Program-made: the position numbers and the translations under genes | Shown: one piece after another, positions 17,992 to 27,748 of the stretch | Numbering within the stretch: the first letter of the stretch is position 1 | How the letters are laid out: each line of letters starts with the position of its first letter | The notes under the pieces: generated by a model | What the model saw: only the letters and a program-made list of their open reading frames with translations | What the model was told of the DNA's origin: nothing | Database searches by the model: none | Assembly: GCA_003250975.1 (NCBI GenBank) | Contig: QKIY01000002.1 | Span: 95,914-159,913, forward strand | DNA from: Gammaproteobacteria bacterium | Lineage (GTDB): Bacteria; Pseudomonadota; Gammaproteobacteria; Eutrophobiales; Eutrophobiaceae | Reading direction: 5' to 3' | Length of the DNA: 64,000 bases

Positions 17992-19380
17992 TCAACTGGC
18001 TACTCCCTTAACCTCTTTTTTCTCCAGTAGCTTTAACAGAGCGGCCGCCTTGTCATAACATTCCTGATACTCAGCTTCCATGACTGAATCATTTACGATC
18101 CCTCCTCCTGCCCAGCAGTACATCTTGTCCTGATAATGCACCATTGTACGAATCGCGATATTGCAATCCATATTACCATCAAAGCCGATATAACCTATCG
18201 AACCGCAATAAACCGTACGCCGGTGCGGCTCTAATTCCTCTATTATTTCCATAGACCTCAGTTTAGGCGCGCCTGTAATAGAACCGCCAGGGAAACAGCC
18301 TCGCAACAGGTCAAGCGCATGCCTGTCTTTTTTAAGCTGACCTGTCACAGTGCTTACCAGATGGTGTACAGTGGCATAACTCTCGAGGGCAAATAGCTTG
18401 GGGACAGAAACCGTGCCGTTAATACAGTTTTTACCGAGATCATTCCTTAACAGATCTACAATCATGAGATTTTCAGCCCGGTCTTTATCACTCTCAAGCA
18501 ATTCCACGGCCAGCGCCTTGTCTTCATAGGCGAAAACAGATCGCCTTCTGGTTCCCTTGATTGGCTTGGTTTCCACCAGCCCGCCGGTCACTTTCAAAAA
18601 TCGTTCAGGTGAGGTGCTAAGAATCGCGCCTTCAGGGGTATGCATATAGGCGGCAAAAGGTGCCGGGTTCATGTTTCGTAACCTGGTATAGGCATCCCAG
18701 TGAGAGCCACTGACTTCTATCATGAACCGCTGTGCAAGGTTTACCTGATAACAATCGCCCTCATGAATATAATGCTTAATCTTCTCAAACGCATGTTTAT
18801 ACGCTGTCTTGTCCAGGTTCGAAATGATTTCAGTTCGTGGTGTAAAATAAACAGGTTGCTTCTTTACAGGGGTCAGGAACATCTTGACCAATTCCTGCCA
18901 TTGATCCATTGTCAGTGTATTACGGCTGTTTCCAGCCAGCCAGGAACGGCGTTGATGGTGATCAACAATCACTGCCCAGTCATAAATACCGATAGCCATA
19001 TCAGGAATTTCTACATCATTCTGTGCTAATTCAGGCAATGTCTCGATTCGTCTTCCAAGATCATAGGCAAAATAACCCAGTGCACCGCCACAAAAAGGAA
19101 GGCTGGAAAAATTATCACATTTTTCACCAAGATAGCTTTTTAATAATTGAAACGGATCGCCTTTAGATTCTTGTATGTGACCCCCGGCTTCACTCACGGT
19201 AGTGATACCGTTGCGGGTGATCAGTGTTTTAAAGGGGCGTGCGACAAGGATATCGTAACGACCAAGATCAATATTTGGATAACCACTATCCAGAAAGATG
19301 CTCCAGGACTCATGGGCGATCTTAGAGAAGAGCAGTGAGGAATCCCGCTGATAGGGTAACTCTGTTAGCTTGATATTCAA
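17992..19380 (-). CDS. pabB: Aminodeoxychorismate synthase component I
   Basis: A 462-residue chorismate-using enzyme of the PabB/TrpE family, with the C-terminal signatures KPIKGTRRR, LLRNDLGKNC and FPGGSITGAPK. PabB turns chorismate into 4-amino-4-deoxychorismate, the precursor of p-aminobenzoate. The KPIKGT lysine is typical of PabB rather than anthranilate synthase. The gene starts with TTG and overlaps the stop of the MfnF-like gene by 4 bases. Its placement among C1 cofactor genes fits, because beta-RFAP synthase (mptG, in this window) uses a 4-aminobenzoate-type substrate to make H4MPT. The glutaminase partner pabA is not in the window. Confidence 0.9.
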   Translation of the reverse strand: MNIKLTELPYQRDSSLLFSKIAHESWSIFLDSGYPNIDLGRYDILVARPFKTLITRNGITTVSEAGGHIQESKGDPFQLLKSYLGEKCDNFSSLPFCGGALGYFAYDLGRRIETLPELAQNDVEIPDMAIGIYDWAVIVDHHQRRSWLAGNSRNTLTMDQWQELVKMFLTPVKKQPVYFTPRTEIISNLDKTAYKHAFEKIKHYIHEGDCYQVNLAQRFMIEVSGSHWDAYTRLRNMNPAPFAAYMHTPEGAILSTSPERFLKVTGGLVETKPIKGTRRRSVFAYEDKALAVELLESDKDRAENLMIVDLLRNDLGKNCINGTVSVPKLFALESYATVHHLVSTVTGQLKKDRHALDLLRGCFPGGSITGAPKLRSMEIIEELEPHRRTVYCGSIGYIGFDGNMDCNIAIRTMVHYQDKMYCWAGGGIVNDSVMEAEYQECYDKAAALLKLLEKKEVKGVAS

Positions 19381-20414
19381 GTCGACAACCTCGCAAGTTG
19401 GGCTACTGCAACGGCCGTGGCCGAGCGCGCCGCTAGGGGCTTTATCTCTTCCCTTGTCTGTAGCAAATCAGTGAAATCAATATAATTAATACCGGTTTCA
19501 ATTGCCAGTTTACCTGCCAGAAACCGGCCTGCTCCTACCCCGATAATATCTGAATTTATCCCCGCCCTCTTACTGACTACTTCAAACGCCTTTCGAATCC
19601 TATATAGCTGCCTGTCGGCAATGAAACTTGCTGCCTCAAGCCAGTACTGCATGGACATGTCATCCAGATCAGTACCTGCCATGCGTGCCAGACGCCGTGC
19701 ACTGGAGATTTGTGACTTGGCTCCTCCATCAACAGTAGGCTGCATATCGTCTTTCTCCAGCAAGTCACCGGTTAAACGGTAGACATCGGCCATCGTCGCA
19801 AAATTTTCGGCAACGACAGGGTGTCGTATCCCACCCAGCAAAATGTTGTCTGTAATGGCCATAACCGGTGTGCGCACAACGCCGGTATAAATCAATTCAC
19901 TGCTTGCCAACCGCTCAAAATCACTGTTTCCCAGATTAAGCAACTGACCATCACGGAACGCGACGATATCGGTTGTGGTGCTACCTACATCAATCAGGAT
20001 ACCTTGATTGAAGATTCCAGACAGGTAAGTTGCCGTTGCGTGCCAGTTAGCCGAGGCAACCTGATCATAATAGCTATCAGTCAGATTGGCAGTAATCCAG
20101 CCGGATTTCCCAGCATAAAACTGCTTGGGTTCATCGCCAAATATCGAGGAAATCAACGCCGACAGTGTATGAAGCCCGGTCCTGCGGTCAGGAAATATAT
20201 CGACCAGTTCCGCAGTTGTAGTAAATGAGTGGGACACAGGAATGTTGCATATTAGTCTCCTTGCGTCAGACATGGTTTGTTTAAGTATGTCCAGACCTTG
20301 CCAGAGTGGTGTAGCAATCTGGCTGGCACTGATAATCTCGCCAGCTGGACCCACCTCCGCCATTTTCAGGTGGGCTCCGCCAATATCCCAGCCTATGAAG
20401 CTCTCTCCAACCAT
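19377..20414 (-). CDS. H4MPT-linked C1 pathway protein, hydantoinase/ASKHA fold (MfnF-like)
   Basis: This 345-residue protein starts GESFIGWDIGGAHLK, a phosphate loop of the actin-like/hydantoinase superfamily, and has ILIDVGSTTTDIVAF near residue 140. It matches the family of proteins found only with H4MPT-linked C1 metabolism; the archaeal member MfnF joins the furan and tyramine-glutamate halves of methanofuran. It lies 6 bases after the ATP-grasp gene and overlaps pabB. An equivalent joining step in bacterial methylofuran synthesis is the likely role, by homology and context. Confidence 0.82.
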   Translation of the reverse strand: MVGESFIGWDIGGAHLKMAEVGPAGEIISASQIATPLWQGLDILKQTMSDARRLICNIPVSHSFTTTAELVDIFPDRRTGLHTLSALISSIFGDEPKQFYAGKSGWITANLTDSYYDQVASANWHATATYLSGIFNQGILIDVGSTTTDIVAFRDGQLLNLGNSDFERLASSELIYTGVVRTPVMAITDNILLGGIRHPVVAENFATMADVYRLTGDLLEKDDMQPTVDGGAKSQISSARRLARMAGTDLDDMSMQYWLEAASFIADRQLYRIRKAFEVVSKRAGINSDIIGVGAGRFLAGKLAIETGINYIDFTDLLQTREEIKPLAARSATAVAVAQLARLST

Positions 20415-20420
20415 GTGCCA

Positions 20421-21392
20421 TTATAGCCTGAGCGGGATAGCTTGGCATGATAAAGCCGCTGTATCTGGCACGACTCCAGTGGCAAGGCAATCCAGTATCA
20501 TGGCAGCGGGGTTGGCTTTTATTGATCGATGCAGCCCGGCATAGGCCGTGGTCAACCGCGGATTGATCTCGAGTACCCGCGGCCCCTCATCCGTTAATAT
20601 GAAATCAACACCGACATAGCCTTGCAGTCCCTTGATTGCAGAGACAATTTGTCGTGCCAGTACTTCCATATTCTCCCTGTAGCTGTTTAGACCACTAACA
20701 ATGACCCCGTTAAGCCTGCCCCTTCCTTTCTCAAATTCAAATAATTGCCGGTTACACGACAGGATGACACATTCTCCATCGTGACATAAAAGCGAGAGGC
20801 TGGCCGGTATGCCCTGAATATATTCCTGGATAAGATAGCCCGCCTCATCCCGTCCTTGCATGTAGCTCTGAAGTTGTTCTAATTCCTGAAACAGATAACA
20901 ATCCTCTCCTCCCACTCCGTCGTCTGGCTTTAGAACGCAACCAGCCACAGGCATTGTCCCGATTTTATCAAGTGCCGGGACACAATTAATGCCTTGGTCT
21001 GATAGATAATTAAGGGTCTTTTTCTTGCTGCCGCAAAGCTCAATAGATTCTGGAGTACAACCGATCAGGATACAGGGAAATTGGCTGGCTTCCACAGCAA
21101 GGTCATAGAGTATATTTCCTGTTTCAGGTGCAATGATCCAGGCGGCATCCGCCGATGCCAGACACTGCTGTCGCATCTGTTGATGATCTGCACCTGCGGA
21201 GATGAATTCTATTGGAAAAGCGGGTACTTTCGCCCTTTTGTCCAGCATGCAGACGATGTCCTTATAACCGGCCTCGATGAGATCCGAAAGAAGTGCAGTC
21301 AACATCAACTGACCCTCTGCCAGCAATGATGCGGGGATCGTTTTGTCCCGGAAACCACCGCCCGTGATAAACTCATAAACAAAGATTCGCAT
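20421..21392 (-). CDS. ATP-grasp ligase (MfnD-like), C1 cofactor cluster
   Basis: A 323-residue ATP-grasp protein beginning MRIFVYEFITGGGF, with the ATP-binding KPDDGVGGEDCYLF (about residue 153) and the metal-binding end GVDFILTDEGPRVLEINPRLTTAYAGL. Archaeal MfnD of this type ligates glutamate to tyramine during methanofuran synthesis. I placed the start at the ATG at 21392, which matches the conserved N-terminus; the frame extends 34 codons further into the divergent HisA-like gene and that extension has no support. It is first in the minus-strand block with MfnF-like, pabB and the kinase. Confidence 0.8.
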   Translation of the reverse strand: MRIFVYEFITGGGFRDKTIPASLLAEGQLMLTALLSDLIEAGYKDIVCMLDKRAKVPAFPIEFISAGADHQQMRQQCLASADAAWIIAPETGNILYDLAVEASQFPCILIGCTPESIELCGSKKKTLNYLSDQGINCVPALDKIGTMPVAGCVLKPDDGVGGEDCYLFQELEQLQSYMQGRDEAGYLIQEYIQGIPASLSLLCHDGECVILSCNRQLFEFEKGRGRLNGVIVSGLNSYRENMEVLARQIVSAIKGLQGYVGVDFILTDEGPRVLEINPRLTTAYAGLHRSIKANPAAMILDCLATGVVPDTAALSCQAIPLRL

Positions 21393-21446
21393 TATAGGAA
21401 ACCTGGAGTCGGTCATCTCTTTACTATTCACGAATTCGATAACGAC

Positions 21447-22148
21447 ATGAACATTATTCCTGTCATAGATATCCTTGATGGCCAAGTTGTCCATGCTATA
21501 CGTGGACAGCGCGAAAGATACAAAGCTGTGAAATCAGATTTATGCAATAGCAGTGAACCAGTTGCAATTGTACAGGCTTTTTTGGAGCTTCATCCTTTTG
21601 ACAAAATCTATGCCGCTGATTTAAATGCGATTACAAATCGTGGCAACAATACCCCAATCATTAATCACTTGAAAAATACTTTTCCGGGTATCCGCTTCTG
21701 GGTTGATAATGGCGCATCCTGTCAACAGGATATCGAACAACCGGTACTAGATGACACAATCATTGTCCTCGGCAGCGAGACAAATATTTCACCCAAGTTA
21801 CTGAAATCCCTGTATAAAAAGCATCCCGATCTGGCTCTCTCTCTTGATTTCAGGGACGGCCTGTTTCTTGGCGATAGCGCGCTTTGGGAAACCCCTGAAG
21901 TCTGGCCAGACAAGATTATATTAATGAATCTGGATCGTGTTGGGTCAGGTTCAGGTATTCAAAAAGAATTACTTGATTCCGTAATCCGGAAAAAAAATCC
22001 GAAAGAATTATATATTGCTGGGGGGATCCAATCCATGGAGGACCTGACGACCCTCAAACACAGAGGTATTGACGGTGTATTGATGGCTACTGCATTACAC
22101 TCGGGTAAGCTAAAAAGTGAGCAGATTAAAGACTTACTCAATACATAA
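21447..22148 (+). CDS. HisA/HisF-like TIM-barrel protein of H4MPT gene islands
   Basis: The 233-residue protein starts MNIIPVIDILDGQVVHAIRG, close to HisA, and keeps the two acidic positions of that family (PVIDILDG and LSLDFRDG) and the phosphate-binding end LYIAGGIQSMEDL. Its position among H4MPT genes, away from any his genes, argues against histidine synthesis. Homologues of this kind occur in bacterial H4MPT gene islands, with unproven function in cofactor synthesis. It is transcribed divergently from the MfnD-like gene (54-base gap) and ends at a shared terminator with fae. Confidence 0.8.
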   Translation: MNIIPVIDILDGQVVHAIRGQRERYKAVKSDLCNSSEPVAIVQAFLELHPFDKIYAADLNAITNRGNNTPIINHLKNTFPGIRFWVDNGASCQQDIEQPVLDDTIIVLGSETNISPKLLKSLYKKHPDLALSLDFRDGLFLGDSALWETPEVWPDKIILMNLDRVGSGSGIQKELLDSVIRKKNPKELYIAGGIQSMEDLTTLKHRGIDGVLMATALHSGKLKSEQIKDLLNT

Positions 22149-22173
22149 AAAATGCCCCGCCAAGCGGGGCATT
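22147..22173. terminator. Bidirectional terminator between hisA-like and fae
   Basis: A perfect 10-bp stem AATGCCCCGC/GCGGGGCATT with a 3-base CAA loop. Read on the minus strand it is followed by a run of T, so it terminates fae transcripts about 57 bases after the fae stop. On the plus strand it starts 2 bases after the hisA-like stop. Confidence 0.85.
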
Positions 22174-22229
22174 ATCATAGCAAGGGCTGAAATTAATTCA
22201 GCCAGACCGCATATAGCTTCTTTTTTTTA

Positions 22230-22742
22230 TTAACTATGTGCCTGGAAAGGATGATCAGCTGATCCTTTCTTGGCAACTACTTCAGCTGCCTTGGGCTCAC
22301 GAGCAACAGCACGCTTTATAGACTCTTTGGTAGCCTGGTAGTTGTAATCCTGGATCTTGTCGTTGTCTTCAGCCAGCCAGTGAATGAAGACACCAACGCA
22401 AACAAAGATGTCATCAGCTTCGTTAGCCGGGATAGTGCCATCTTCAACACAATCCATCACAGCCATGGCAACCGCGCGCTGTGCAGGACCAAACATCTGA
22501 ACAGCCTGGGTTGCGCCTTTAATGGTTACCTTGTTAAACAGGATCGTGCTTGGTTTACATGCCAGATTAGGAGCAACAACAGCCAGTAATGTGCTGAATC
22601 CATCCTTGTTGTTTGTCAATGCATTACAGAAAGCCGCTTCGACAGCACTGCCACGGGGCCCCATAATCAAGTCGATGTGAGCAACTTCGTTCCCATCACC
22701 AACCAAAGATTCACCAACCAATACTCTATCTATGACTGCCAT
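22230..22742 (-). CDS. fae: Formaldehyde-activating enzyme
   Basis: Fae condenses formaldehyde with H4MPT to methylene-H4MPT, both detoxifying formaldehyde and feeding C1 oxidation. The 170-residue product contains the family hallmarks [22 protein letters not shown] (near the start, with the catalytic His), [25 protein letters not shown] and [10 protein letters not shown] chose the ATG at 22742, which has a near-perfect GGAGGAG ribosome site and matches the known Fae N-terminus; the frame runs 17 codons further upstream. It lies 143 bases after the CitG-like gene, enough for its own promoter, and ends at a strong terminator. Confidence 0.97.
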   Translation of the reverse strand: MAVIDRVLVGESLVGDGNEVAHIDLIMGPRGSAVEAAFCNALTNNKDGFSTLLAVVAPNLACKPSTILFNKVTIKGATQAVQMFGPAQRAVAMAVMDCVEDGTIPANEADDIFVCVGVFIHWLAEDNDKIQDYNYQATKESIKRAVAREPKAAEVVAKKGSADHPFQAHS

Positions 22743-22885
22743 CTTATTATCTCCTCCAGTTAGAAAGCCAAATAATTTGCTGAAAATTGACATTGCTGCT
22801 TTCCTTTGTTTTTGAAAGTAAATTTATAAGGTTTACCCCTTATTACCCTTGCGGCATACAGAAGAAAGTCCTCTATGCCTGCAAT

Positions 22886-23749
22886 TCACTCTTCACCCAA
22901 TTTATAAACCAGAATACTTGCAGCTGTCAGGTCTGCACTGGTGCCCGGGTTGATGTTCGCGTTTTTGAGTTCCTTGTCAAATTCCAGGAGGATTGAAAAG
23001 GCATCCTCTGGGTTATTTTTGTTTTCAAACAGATTAAATACCTTATTAGCCCTGGCTTTTATCTGTTCAGCAAGCTTGTTTCCGTATTTGCGGGCTATAT
23101 GTGAATCCGTCATAGATGACAGGAAATTCATATAACAAGCTACAGCCGCCCATTCTACACTATTCCATCGATCAGTGAATCTTTTTAATGTATTAAAACC
23201 TAAGATAAAGATGTCACTAAACAATGTAACATATTGTTTTGCAATATTATCTCTGTCCATAGCAGCCTCCATCGCTTCCTGCAGGCTGCAGCGGGGATAT
23301 AAATGTACGTCATAATTATCACTATGTCCAAGTCCGCCGGGATTGGCCTCACAAATTGCCTGAAAAACCATCGCAACATCACTTTTTGTCGAATTTTTAA
23401 CCACTGATCCGAGCCTGTTTTGTATTGTGTCCAGATCCCCGCGCGATTCCTTTGCTTCTGCGGCCATGACGATGGGTGCAAATAGCAGGATCATGCCCAG
23501 GTTCGTGTTACAGCCGATTGCTGCCCGGGTAATTTTGACAGATTCCAGAATTCGTTTTCCCAGCGGCGATGTGCGTCTGCACAAAATGGGGGTCACCAAT
23601 TCGGCACTCTTGATGAAATCTTCGACCCTCATGTCGTGTCCTTCAGAATAGCGACTTACATTACCAGGCTTTAAGGCATGAACTTCTGTTGTGAAACTTG
23701 AATAGACGAGCTCTTCCAGCTCGCCCTGGCTGTACGACTGCAGGCTCAT
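22886..23749 (-). CDS. CitG-like (triphosphoribosyl-dephospho-CoA synthase family) protein of H4MPT island
   Basis: This 287-residue protein has the CitG family motifs HALKPGNVSRY (about residue 28) and IGCNTNLGMILLFAPIV (about 77-93). CitG itself makes a prosthetic group precursor for citrate lyase, but no citrate or malonate lyase genes occur here. Homologues are regular members of bacterial H4MPT clusters and are presumed to act in cofactor synthesis, perhaps in a ribose-phosphate transfer. It starts one base before the stop of the RimK-like gene. Confidence 0.8.
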   Translation of the reverse strand: MSLQSYSQGELEELVYSSFTTEVHALKPGNVSRYSEGHDMRVEDFIKSAELVTPILCRRTSPLGKRILESVKITRAAIGCNTNLGMILLFAPIVMAAEAKESRGDLDTIQNRLGSVVKNSTKSDVAMVFQAICEANPGGLGHSDNYDVHLYPRCSLQEAMEAAMDRDNIAKQYVTLFSDIFILGFNTLKRFTDRWNSVEWAAVACYMNFLSSMTDSHIARKYGNKLAEQIKARANKVFNLFENKNNPEDAFSILLEFDKELKNANINPGTSADLTAASILVYKLGEE

Positions 23750-24673
23750 TCAGGACTGCGATGTGAGCGGCTGGGAACCTGCAATCTTACTGACAAAATC
23801 GTCAATGATTCTCGCTGCCAGGTTAAAGTCCGTGACTGACTGCAGTCCCCACCAGGCCGGGATGCTATTGACTTCTATGATCTGGAGCTTACCGTCTTTA
23901 TCCACAATTAGATCGACCCCCGCATAATTAATATCAACGGCCCTGACGGCCGCTTCCGCCAGTTCAGTGAGTGGCTTGTCCAGTGGCAGGTTTTCGCAAC
24001 GAGCACCTTGGGCCCGGTTGGTAATCCAGCTGTTGCCGTGCCGGTGCATTGCGGCGATTGACTGGCCGTCGATAACGAACACTCTGATATCTGACCACTC
24101 CGATTTGCTGCGTTCTACAAATGACTGCAGATAATAGACCCCTGCAAATTTTTCATCATGCACCAATGGCGTATCCTTACTGACACGGTGGATACCCAGC
24201 CCCTGAGACCCAAACAGGGGTTTCATGACCAGGGAACGGCCCGAGGCTATTTCACTATTACAGAGTGACTGTGCTTCGGCAATGGACTCAAATACCCAGG
24301 TACTGGGCGTGGGCAAACCGGCCTGTTTGAGCAACAGTGTGGTCATGGCCTTGTCAACGGTCCGTTCAATGGAACGTGGTTCGTTATAGACCACGATGCC
24401 CATATACGAAAGGGCATGCAGGATATCCAACCGCAATATCACCTGCTCTAGCGTACCCCCTGGGACCCCCCTAACGAAAACACCGATCGGATAATAGTCC
24501 TCAAAACCGGGCATACTGACCGGCCTGCCGGAATCTTCGAATCTGAACTGACATTCTGTCAGAGAAACATAGCGGGCACCCAAGCCATGCTGGGCCAAGG
24601 CGTTGACCAACTCCCGACCATGCCAGCCCGGGTCGTCGGTGATTATGGCTATTTGCGGGCCAAGGTTAGCCAC
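23750..24673 (-). CDS. RimK-like ATP-grasp ligase (MptN-like)
   Basis: A 307-residue ATP-grasp protein with the RimK pattern: [21 protein letters not shown], the ATP lysine in [19 protein letters not shown] (about residue 152), and the metal site [26 protein letters not shown]. RimK-type enzymes add glutamate; the archaeal relative MptN adds a glutamate to tetrahydromethanopterin. Overlap of 8 bases with mch and direct abutment with the CitG-like gene mark it as part of the same operon. Addition of glutamate to the bacterial H4MPT or methylofuran side chain is likely. Confidence 0.82.
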   Translation of the reverse strand: MANLGPQIAIITDDPGWHGRELVNALAQHGLGARYVSLTECQFRFEDSGRPVSMPGFEDYYPIGVFVRGVPGGTLEQVILRLDILHALSYMGIVVYNEPRSIERTVDKAMTTLLLKQAGLPTPSTWVFESIAEAQSLCNSEIASGRSLVMKPLFGSQGLGIHRVSKDTPLVHDEKFAGVYYLQSFVERSKSEWSDIRVFVIDGQSIAAMHRHGNSWITNRAQGARCENLPLDKPLTELAEAAVRAVDINYAGVDLIVDKDGKLQIIEVNSIPAWWGLQSVTDFNLAARIIDDFVSKIAGSQPLTSQS

Positions 24674-25649
24674 ATTTATGACTGAACGATTTATTCAGCA
24701 AGGCTTTGTCAATCTTGCCGGCATGGAATGAATTACCAGTTTTCAGCGAGGAAACTGTCACCCGGGCAGGACTGAACAACATGGGGTCAATCTTATAGAA
24801 ATCGTAACCCACATCCTTAAAGACATTGCCGAAAGGTTTACCATAATCACCGGAGGCGCTGCTGGGCAATTTATTCGCCAATTCCTCGGCATCATTATCG
24901 TCCGCATTGATAAACAGGTGGACCTGTCCGGCAAACAGAATAGCATCGTTGGTACGGCTCATGGCCGTCATGAAGTCCTTTGAGGGGGGGCAGATCGGTG
25001 CACTGCCGGCCCCATCCACAACATCCTCCAACGGGAAGTGAAGGGCATGGACCTTGTGCAAGGCAGTTTCCAGCACCCTGGCTACCACCTGTACTGAACC
25101 CGCCAGGCTGGATGTTGGGGTCATGATCAGGGTCAGCTTATCCGCCGCTAGACCACACATCTCGCTGATCTTGTCGGCAATCTCGACCGGTGGTAGGGTG
25201 TCGGCCTCGATAACCAGGCAGGCAGCATCGGCCTTATCCCGGTAATTCAATTCATCAAATAGTTCCTCTTTGCTGCCAATGGCGCGTCCCGGTCCTGATC
25301 CGAGGGCATTAAAGGCCCCCTTGCCTTCGCCATGTGACAGGCTCCAGCCGGCATATTGGCTGGCCAGACAGGCGATGACCGGATTTGAGGTATGTATGTC
25401 CACATGCCATGACCAGTTTTCAAAATTGGTGGAGGCACGGAGTTTGACTATCCCAAGCCCACCCAGGCATATCTCCGAGATATGCCTGCCAGCTTCCAGT
25501 CCACCGGGGGCCTTGATGCCGGCATCCACCACCGTGGTGCCATTGGGCAGTTTGCTGACAGCCACTCTCAGGGGAACGGCGTTTTCAATTAATGAGCTAA
25601 CCAGTGATTTGCTGAGAGTATTGACACTCGGAAAATTATTATTTGGCAT
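24666..25649 (-). CDS. mch: Methenyl-H4MPT cyclohydrolase
   Basis: Mch converts methenyl-H4MPT plus water to 5-formyl-H4MPT, the step before the formyltransferase. The 327-residue length is normal. Recognisable blocks are [15 protein letters not shown] at the N-terminus, [45 protein letters not shown] (about 117-125) and [25 protein letters not shown]. It overlaps the RimK-like gene and follows the ATP-grasp gene by 39 bases, within an operon that also includes mtdB and mptG. Confidence 0.97.
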   Translation of the reverse strand: MPNNNFPSVNTLSKSLVSSLIENAVPLRVAVSKLPNGTTVVDAGIKAPGGLEAGRHISEICLGGLGIVKLRASTNFENWSWHVDIHTSNPVIACLASQYAGWSLSHGEGKGAFNALGSGPGRAIGSKEELFDELNYRDKADAACLVIEADTLPPVEIADKISEMCGLAADKLTLIMTPTSSLAGSVQVVARVLETALHKVHALHFPLEDVVDGAGSAPICPPSKDFMTAMSRTNDAILFAGQVHLFINADDNDAEELANKLPSSASGDYGKPFGNVFKDVGYDFYKIDPMLFSPARVTVSSLKTGNSFHAGKIDKALLNKSFSHKCG

Positions 25650-25688
25650 CGTCAGGGATCCTTTTATATTTTTATATTCTTATTTTAT

Positions 25689-26813
25689 TTACGCAGCTAA
25701 CTTATCCATCCCCATTAGCTGCCGCAGGGATGTCAGCCTGTTGTGTAACAATTGATTAATCTCGGCCCGCGTCCCTGCCTGTGCCTGAATAGAGCAAACA
25801 GGCTCTCCCGCCTCAATAATTCGACCATTGACCGGCCTGTCACAGGCCCAGTCAGGCCAGTCCACTTCCGGCATTATAAACGACTTGTCCGCATAGATAA
25901 TCCGGTATGCCCTAAACGGCTTCTCCGTTACTATGACAGGCACCAGTCGCCCCTGGCAGGCCTGCAGATGGGCGTAAAACAGGCTGGTATCAATCTCATG
26001 CAACTCGAATGTCGCGGTGGGCCGGGGATTCAATTCGAGCAAAAACCATGACCCGCTTTCGGTTAGCGCCATGTCCAGCCCACAGAGCCCTTTCAGTCCC
26101 AATGCTTTGGTCAGCGACATGACCGCCTCTTGCAAGCTTTGCACTAATGACTCGGGCGCCCGAGGCACTGTGACAGCACCCGCATACCGGTAATTCCCCT
26201 TTTCAGGGGCAACAGACCAGATCTCATTCAGGCCAATGATAATTGCAGAGTGACCGTCTGCCAGGAATACAACAGAATGGATGACCCCATTTATTTTCTC
26301 TTGCAGATAGTCATCATCTGCAACCGGATCTCCATTGGAATAATGACGCAGGTGTCCGCCACCACAGCCACCTTTTTTCTTCAGCAGCCACTCCCCTCTT
26401 CGTTGAGGACCTTTCAGCGCGATTTCGGGGGTCGGGATCCCCAGCTTTTCCAGCATGGTGGCAAAATTTTCAGGGTCCTTGCAGGTACGTACAGTCTCCC
26501 GTGAGTTGCCCCACAAGGACCAATGCCGGGAGATAAAGTCATAAACTTCTGCATCGCCTGTTTCAAGCCCACTACCTGTTACCACGCCACTAATTGGCAG
26601 GCGTGTACACTCGGCCATGCACTGCAAGAGGCTCGAAGACTTGAAAGAACCATCGGGATGGCTTTTGGCCTGTACGGTCTTGAGTGCTACCGTACGGGTA
26701 TCCTGGTCGGCGAAATAATCGATTGTGTAAACTTGTAGCCCTGCCCTAGCTGCTGATACAGTCAGGGCCCGGGCAGACTGGGAAATAATCAGGCAGTGAC
26801 TATTTCGCGGCAT
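25689..26813 (-). CDS. ATP-grasp protein of H4MPT island (COG2232-like)
   Basis: The 374-residue protein has an ATP-grasp core: KDPENFATMLEKLGIPTPE, the ATP lysines and glycine loop WLLKKKGGCGGGHLRHY (about residue 157) and the metal site LCGLDMALTESGSWFLLELNPRPTAT. I selected the ATG at 26813, which overlaps the mtdB end by 14 bases, rather than the longer frame. Such proteins are standard in H4MPT gene islands, and an amide-forming step in cofactor synthesis is expected but unproven. It is distinct from the RimK-like and MfnD-like ligases also present. Confidence 0.82.
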   Translation of the reverse strand: MPRNSHCLIISQSARALTVSAARAGLQVYTIDYFADQDTRTVALKTVQAKSHPDGSFKSSSLLQCMAECTRLPISGVVTGSGLETGDAEVYDFISRHWSLWGNSRETVRTCKDPENFATMLEKLGIPTPEIALKGPQRRGEWLLKKKGGCGGGHLRHYSNGDPVADDDYLQEKINGVIHSVVFLADGHSAIIIGLNEIWSVAPEKGNYRYAGAVTVPRAPESLVQSLQEAVMSLTKALGLKGLCGLDMALTESGSWFLLELNPRPTATFELHEIDTSLFYAHLQACQGRLVPVIVTEKPFRAYRIIYADKSFIMPEVDWPDWACDRPVNGRIIEAGEPVCSIQAQAGTRAEINQLLHNRLTSLRQLMGMDKLAA

Positions 26814-27705
26814 ACTCTCTGGCTGATTCGAACGCCCTTTCATGGTCCAGATAGAGTGGCTTGTCGGTCGTCTTCATCAGCTCAAACATATGGTAATGGA
26901 CCTTGTATTTCACATTACCAATGGCCAGTGCTCCAATACCCAGTGCCTTCTGGGGGGTGTCTTCCAGGACCTTGCCCATATCATGGACATCAACACCCTC
27001 TATACCCAGCGGCGGCACGGCGTTCACATCTGCCGCTATCTGAAGCCTTTTGCCGGCTTTCAGATGTGCTTTCGACATAACCTGTATACCTGCTTTTGCC
27101 GCACCGACTACTACATCAGAGATCTCCATCATCTTCAGAATGGCTTTATCGGAGCTGAAATCCTCACCCTGCATATTGGTGCTGAAACGCTTGTTATATT
27201 CATTGGCGACCTCGTCGCCCACTTTCTTACCCCGGTGAGAGGCCAGAAAGACATTGGCTCCGCAGTTGGCCAAAAGAATTCCGGCACAGACTCCCACAGG
27301 CCCGGTGCCACCGAGGATATGGACATTCTTATTCTCAAGACTGTCACCGGTCTTCTTTTTCAACTGAGCTTCAACACAGGCGACCAAGGCAGCAGCTGTT
27401 GTGATCGCACCACTGGGATCGGCAAATACCGATACCTCAAATGGCGGGACCATGGCAACCTTGGCCCGTTGCAGCATATCCATGGCAAGACCAAATTCCC
27501 TGCCGCCGATAAAAATACCGGTGCGCTTAACGCCGGTGGGTCCCCTGGAGAAAATAGTATCCTGTGTCATGGCATGAATATCTTCTAGACTCACATTGTC
27601 ATAAGGTATGACGCCATCAAATTCAGCTTCATAGGCCATATTGACATCAAACGGACTGACATTCTCGGTCGGATTAAACATATGAAGTAAATACGGATTT
27701 TTCAT
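26800..27705 (-). CDS. mtdB: Methylene-H4MPT dehydrogenase
   Basis: MtdB oxidises methylene-H4MPT to methenyl-H4MPT with NAD(P)+. The 301-residue product has the family N-terminus (LLHMFNPTENVSPFDVNMAYEAEFD), the substrate-binding RGPTGVKRTGIFIGG, and the dinucleotide fold HILGGTGPVGVCAG (about residue 129). It links Fae to Mch in the C1 oxidation chain. It is second after mptG in the minus-strand operon (43-base gap) and overlaps the ATP-grasp gene. Coenzyme preference cannot be settled by reading. Confidence 0.95.
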   Translation of the reverse strand: MKNPYLLHMFNPTENVSPFDVNMAYEAEFDGVIPYDNVSLEDIHAMTQDTIFSRGPTGVKRTGIFIGGREFGLAMDMLQRAKVAMVPPFEVSVFADPSGAITTAAALVACVEAQLKKKTGDSLENKNVHILGGTGPVGVCAGILLANCGANVFLASHRGKKVGDEVANEYNKRFSTNMQGEDFSSDKAILKMMEISDVVVGAAKAGIQVMSKAHLKAGKRLQIAADVNAVPPLGIEGVDVHDMGKVLEDTPQKALGIGALAIGNVKYKVHYHMFELMKTTDKPLYLDHERAFESAREYAAK

Positions 27706-27748
27706 TGTGACTGGTTTCCTACTGTATGATTGTAATTATTATTTCTTA

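Noticed and set aside
26842..27588. 248-codon plus-strand frame opposite mtdB
   Set aside because: Antisense shadow of mtdB; no motif of its own.
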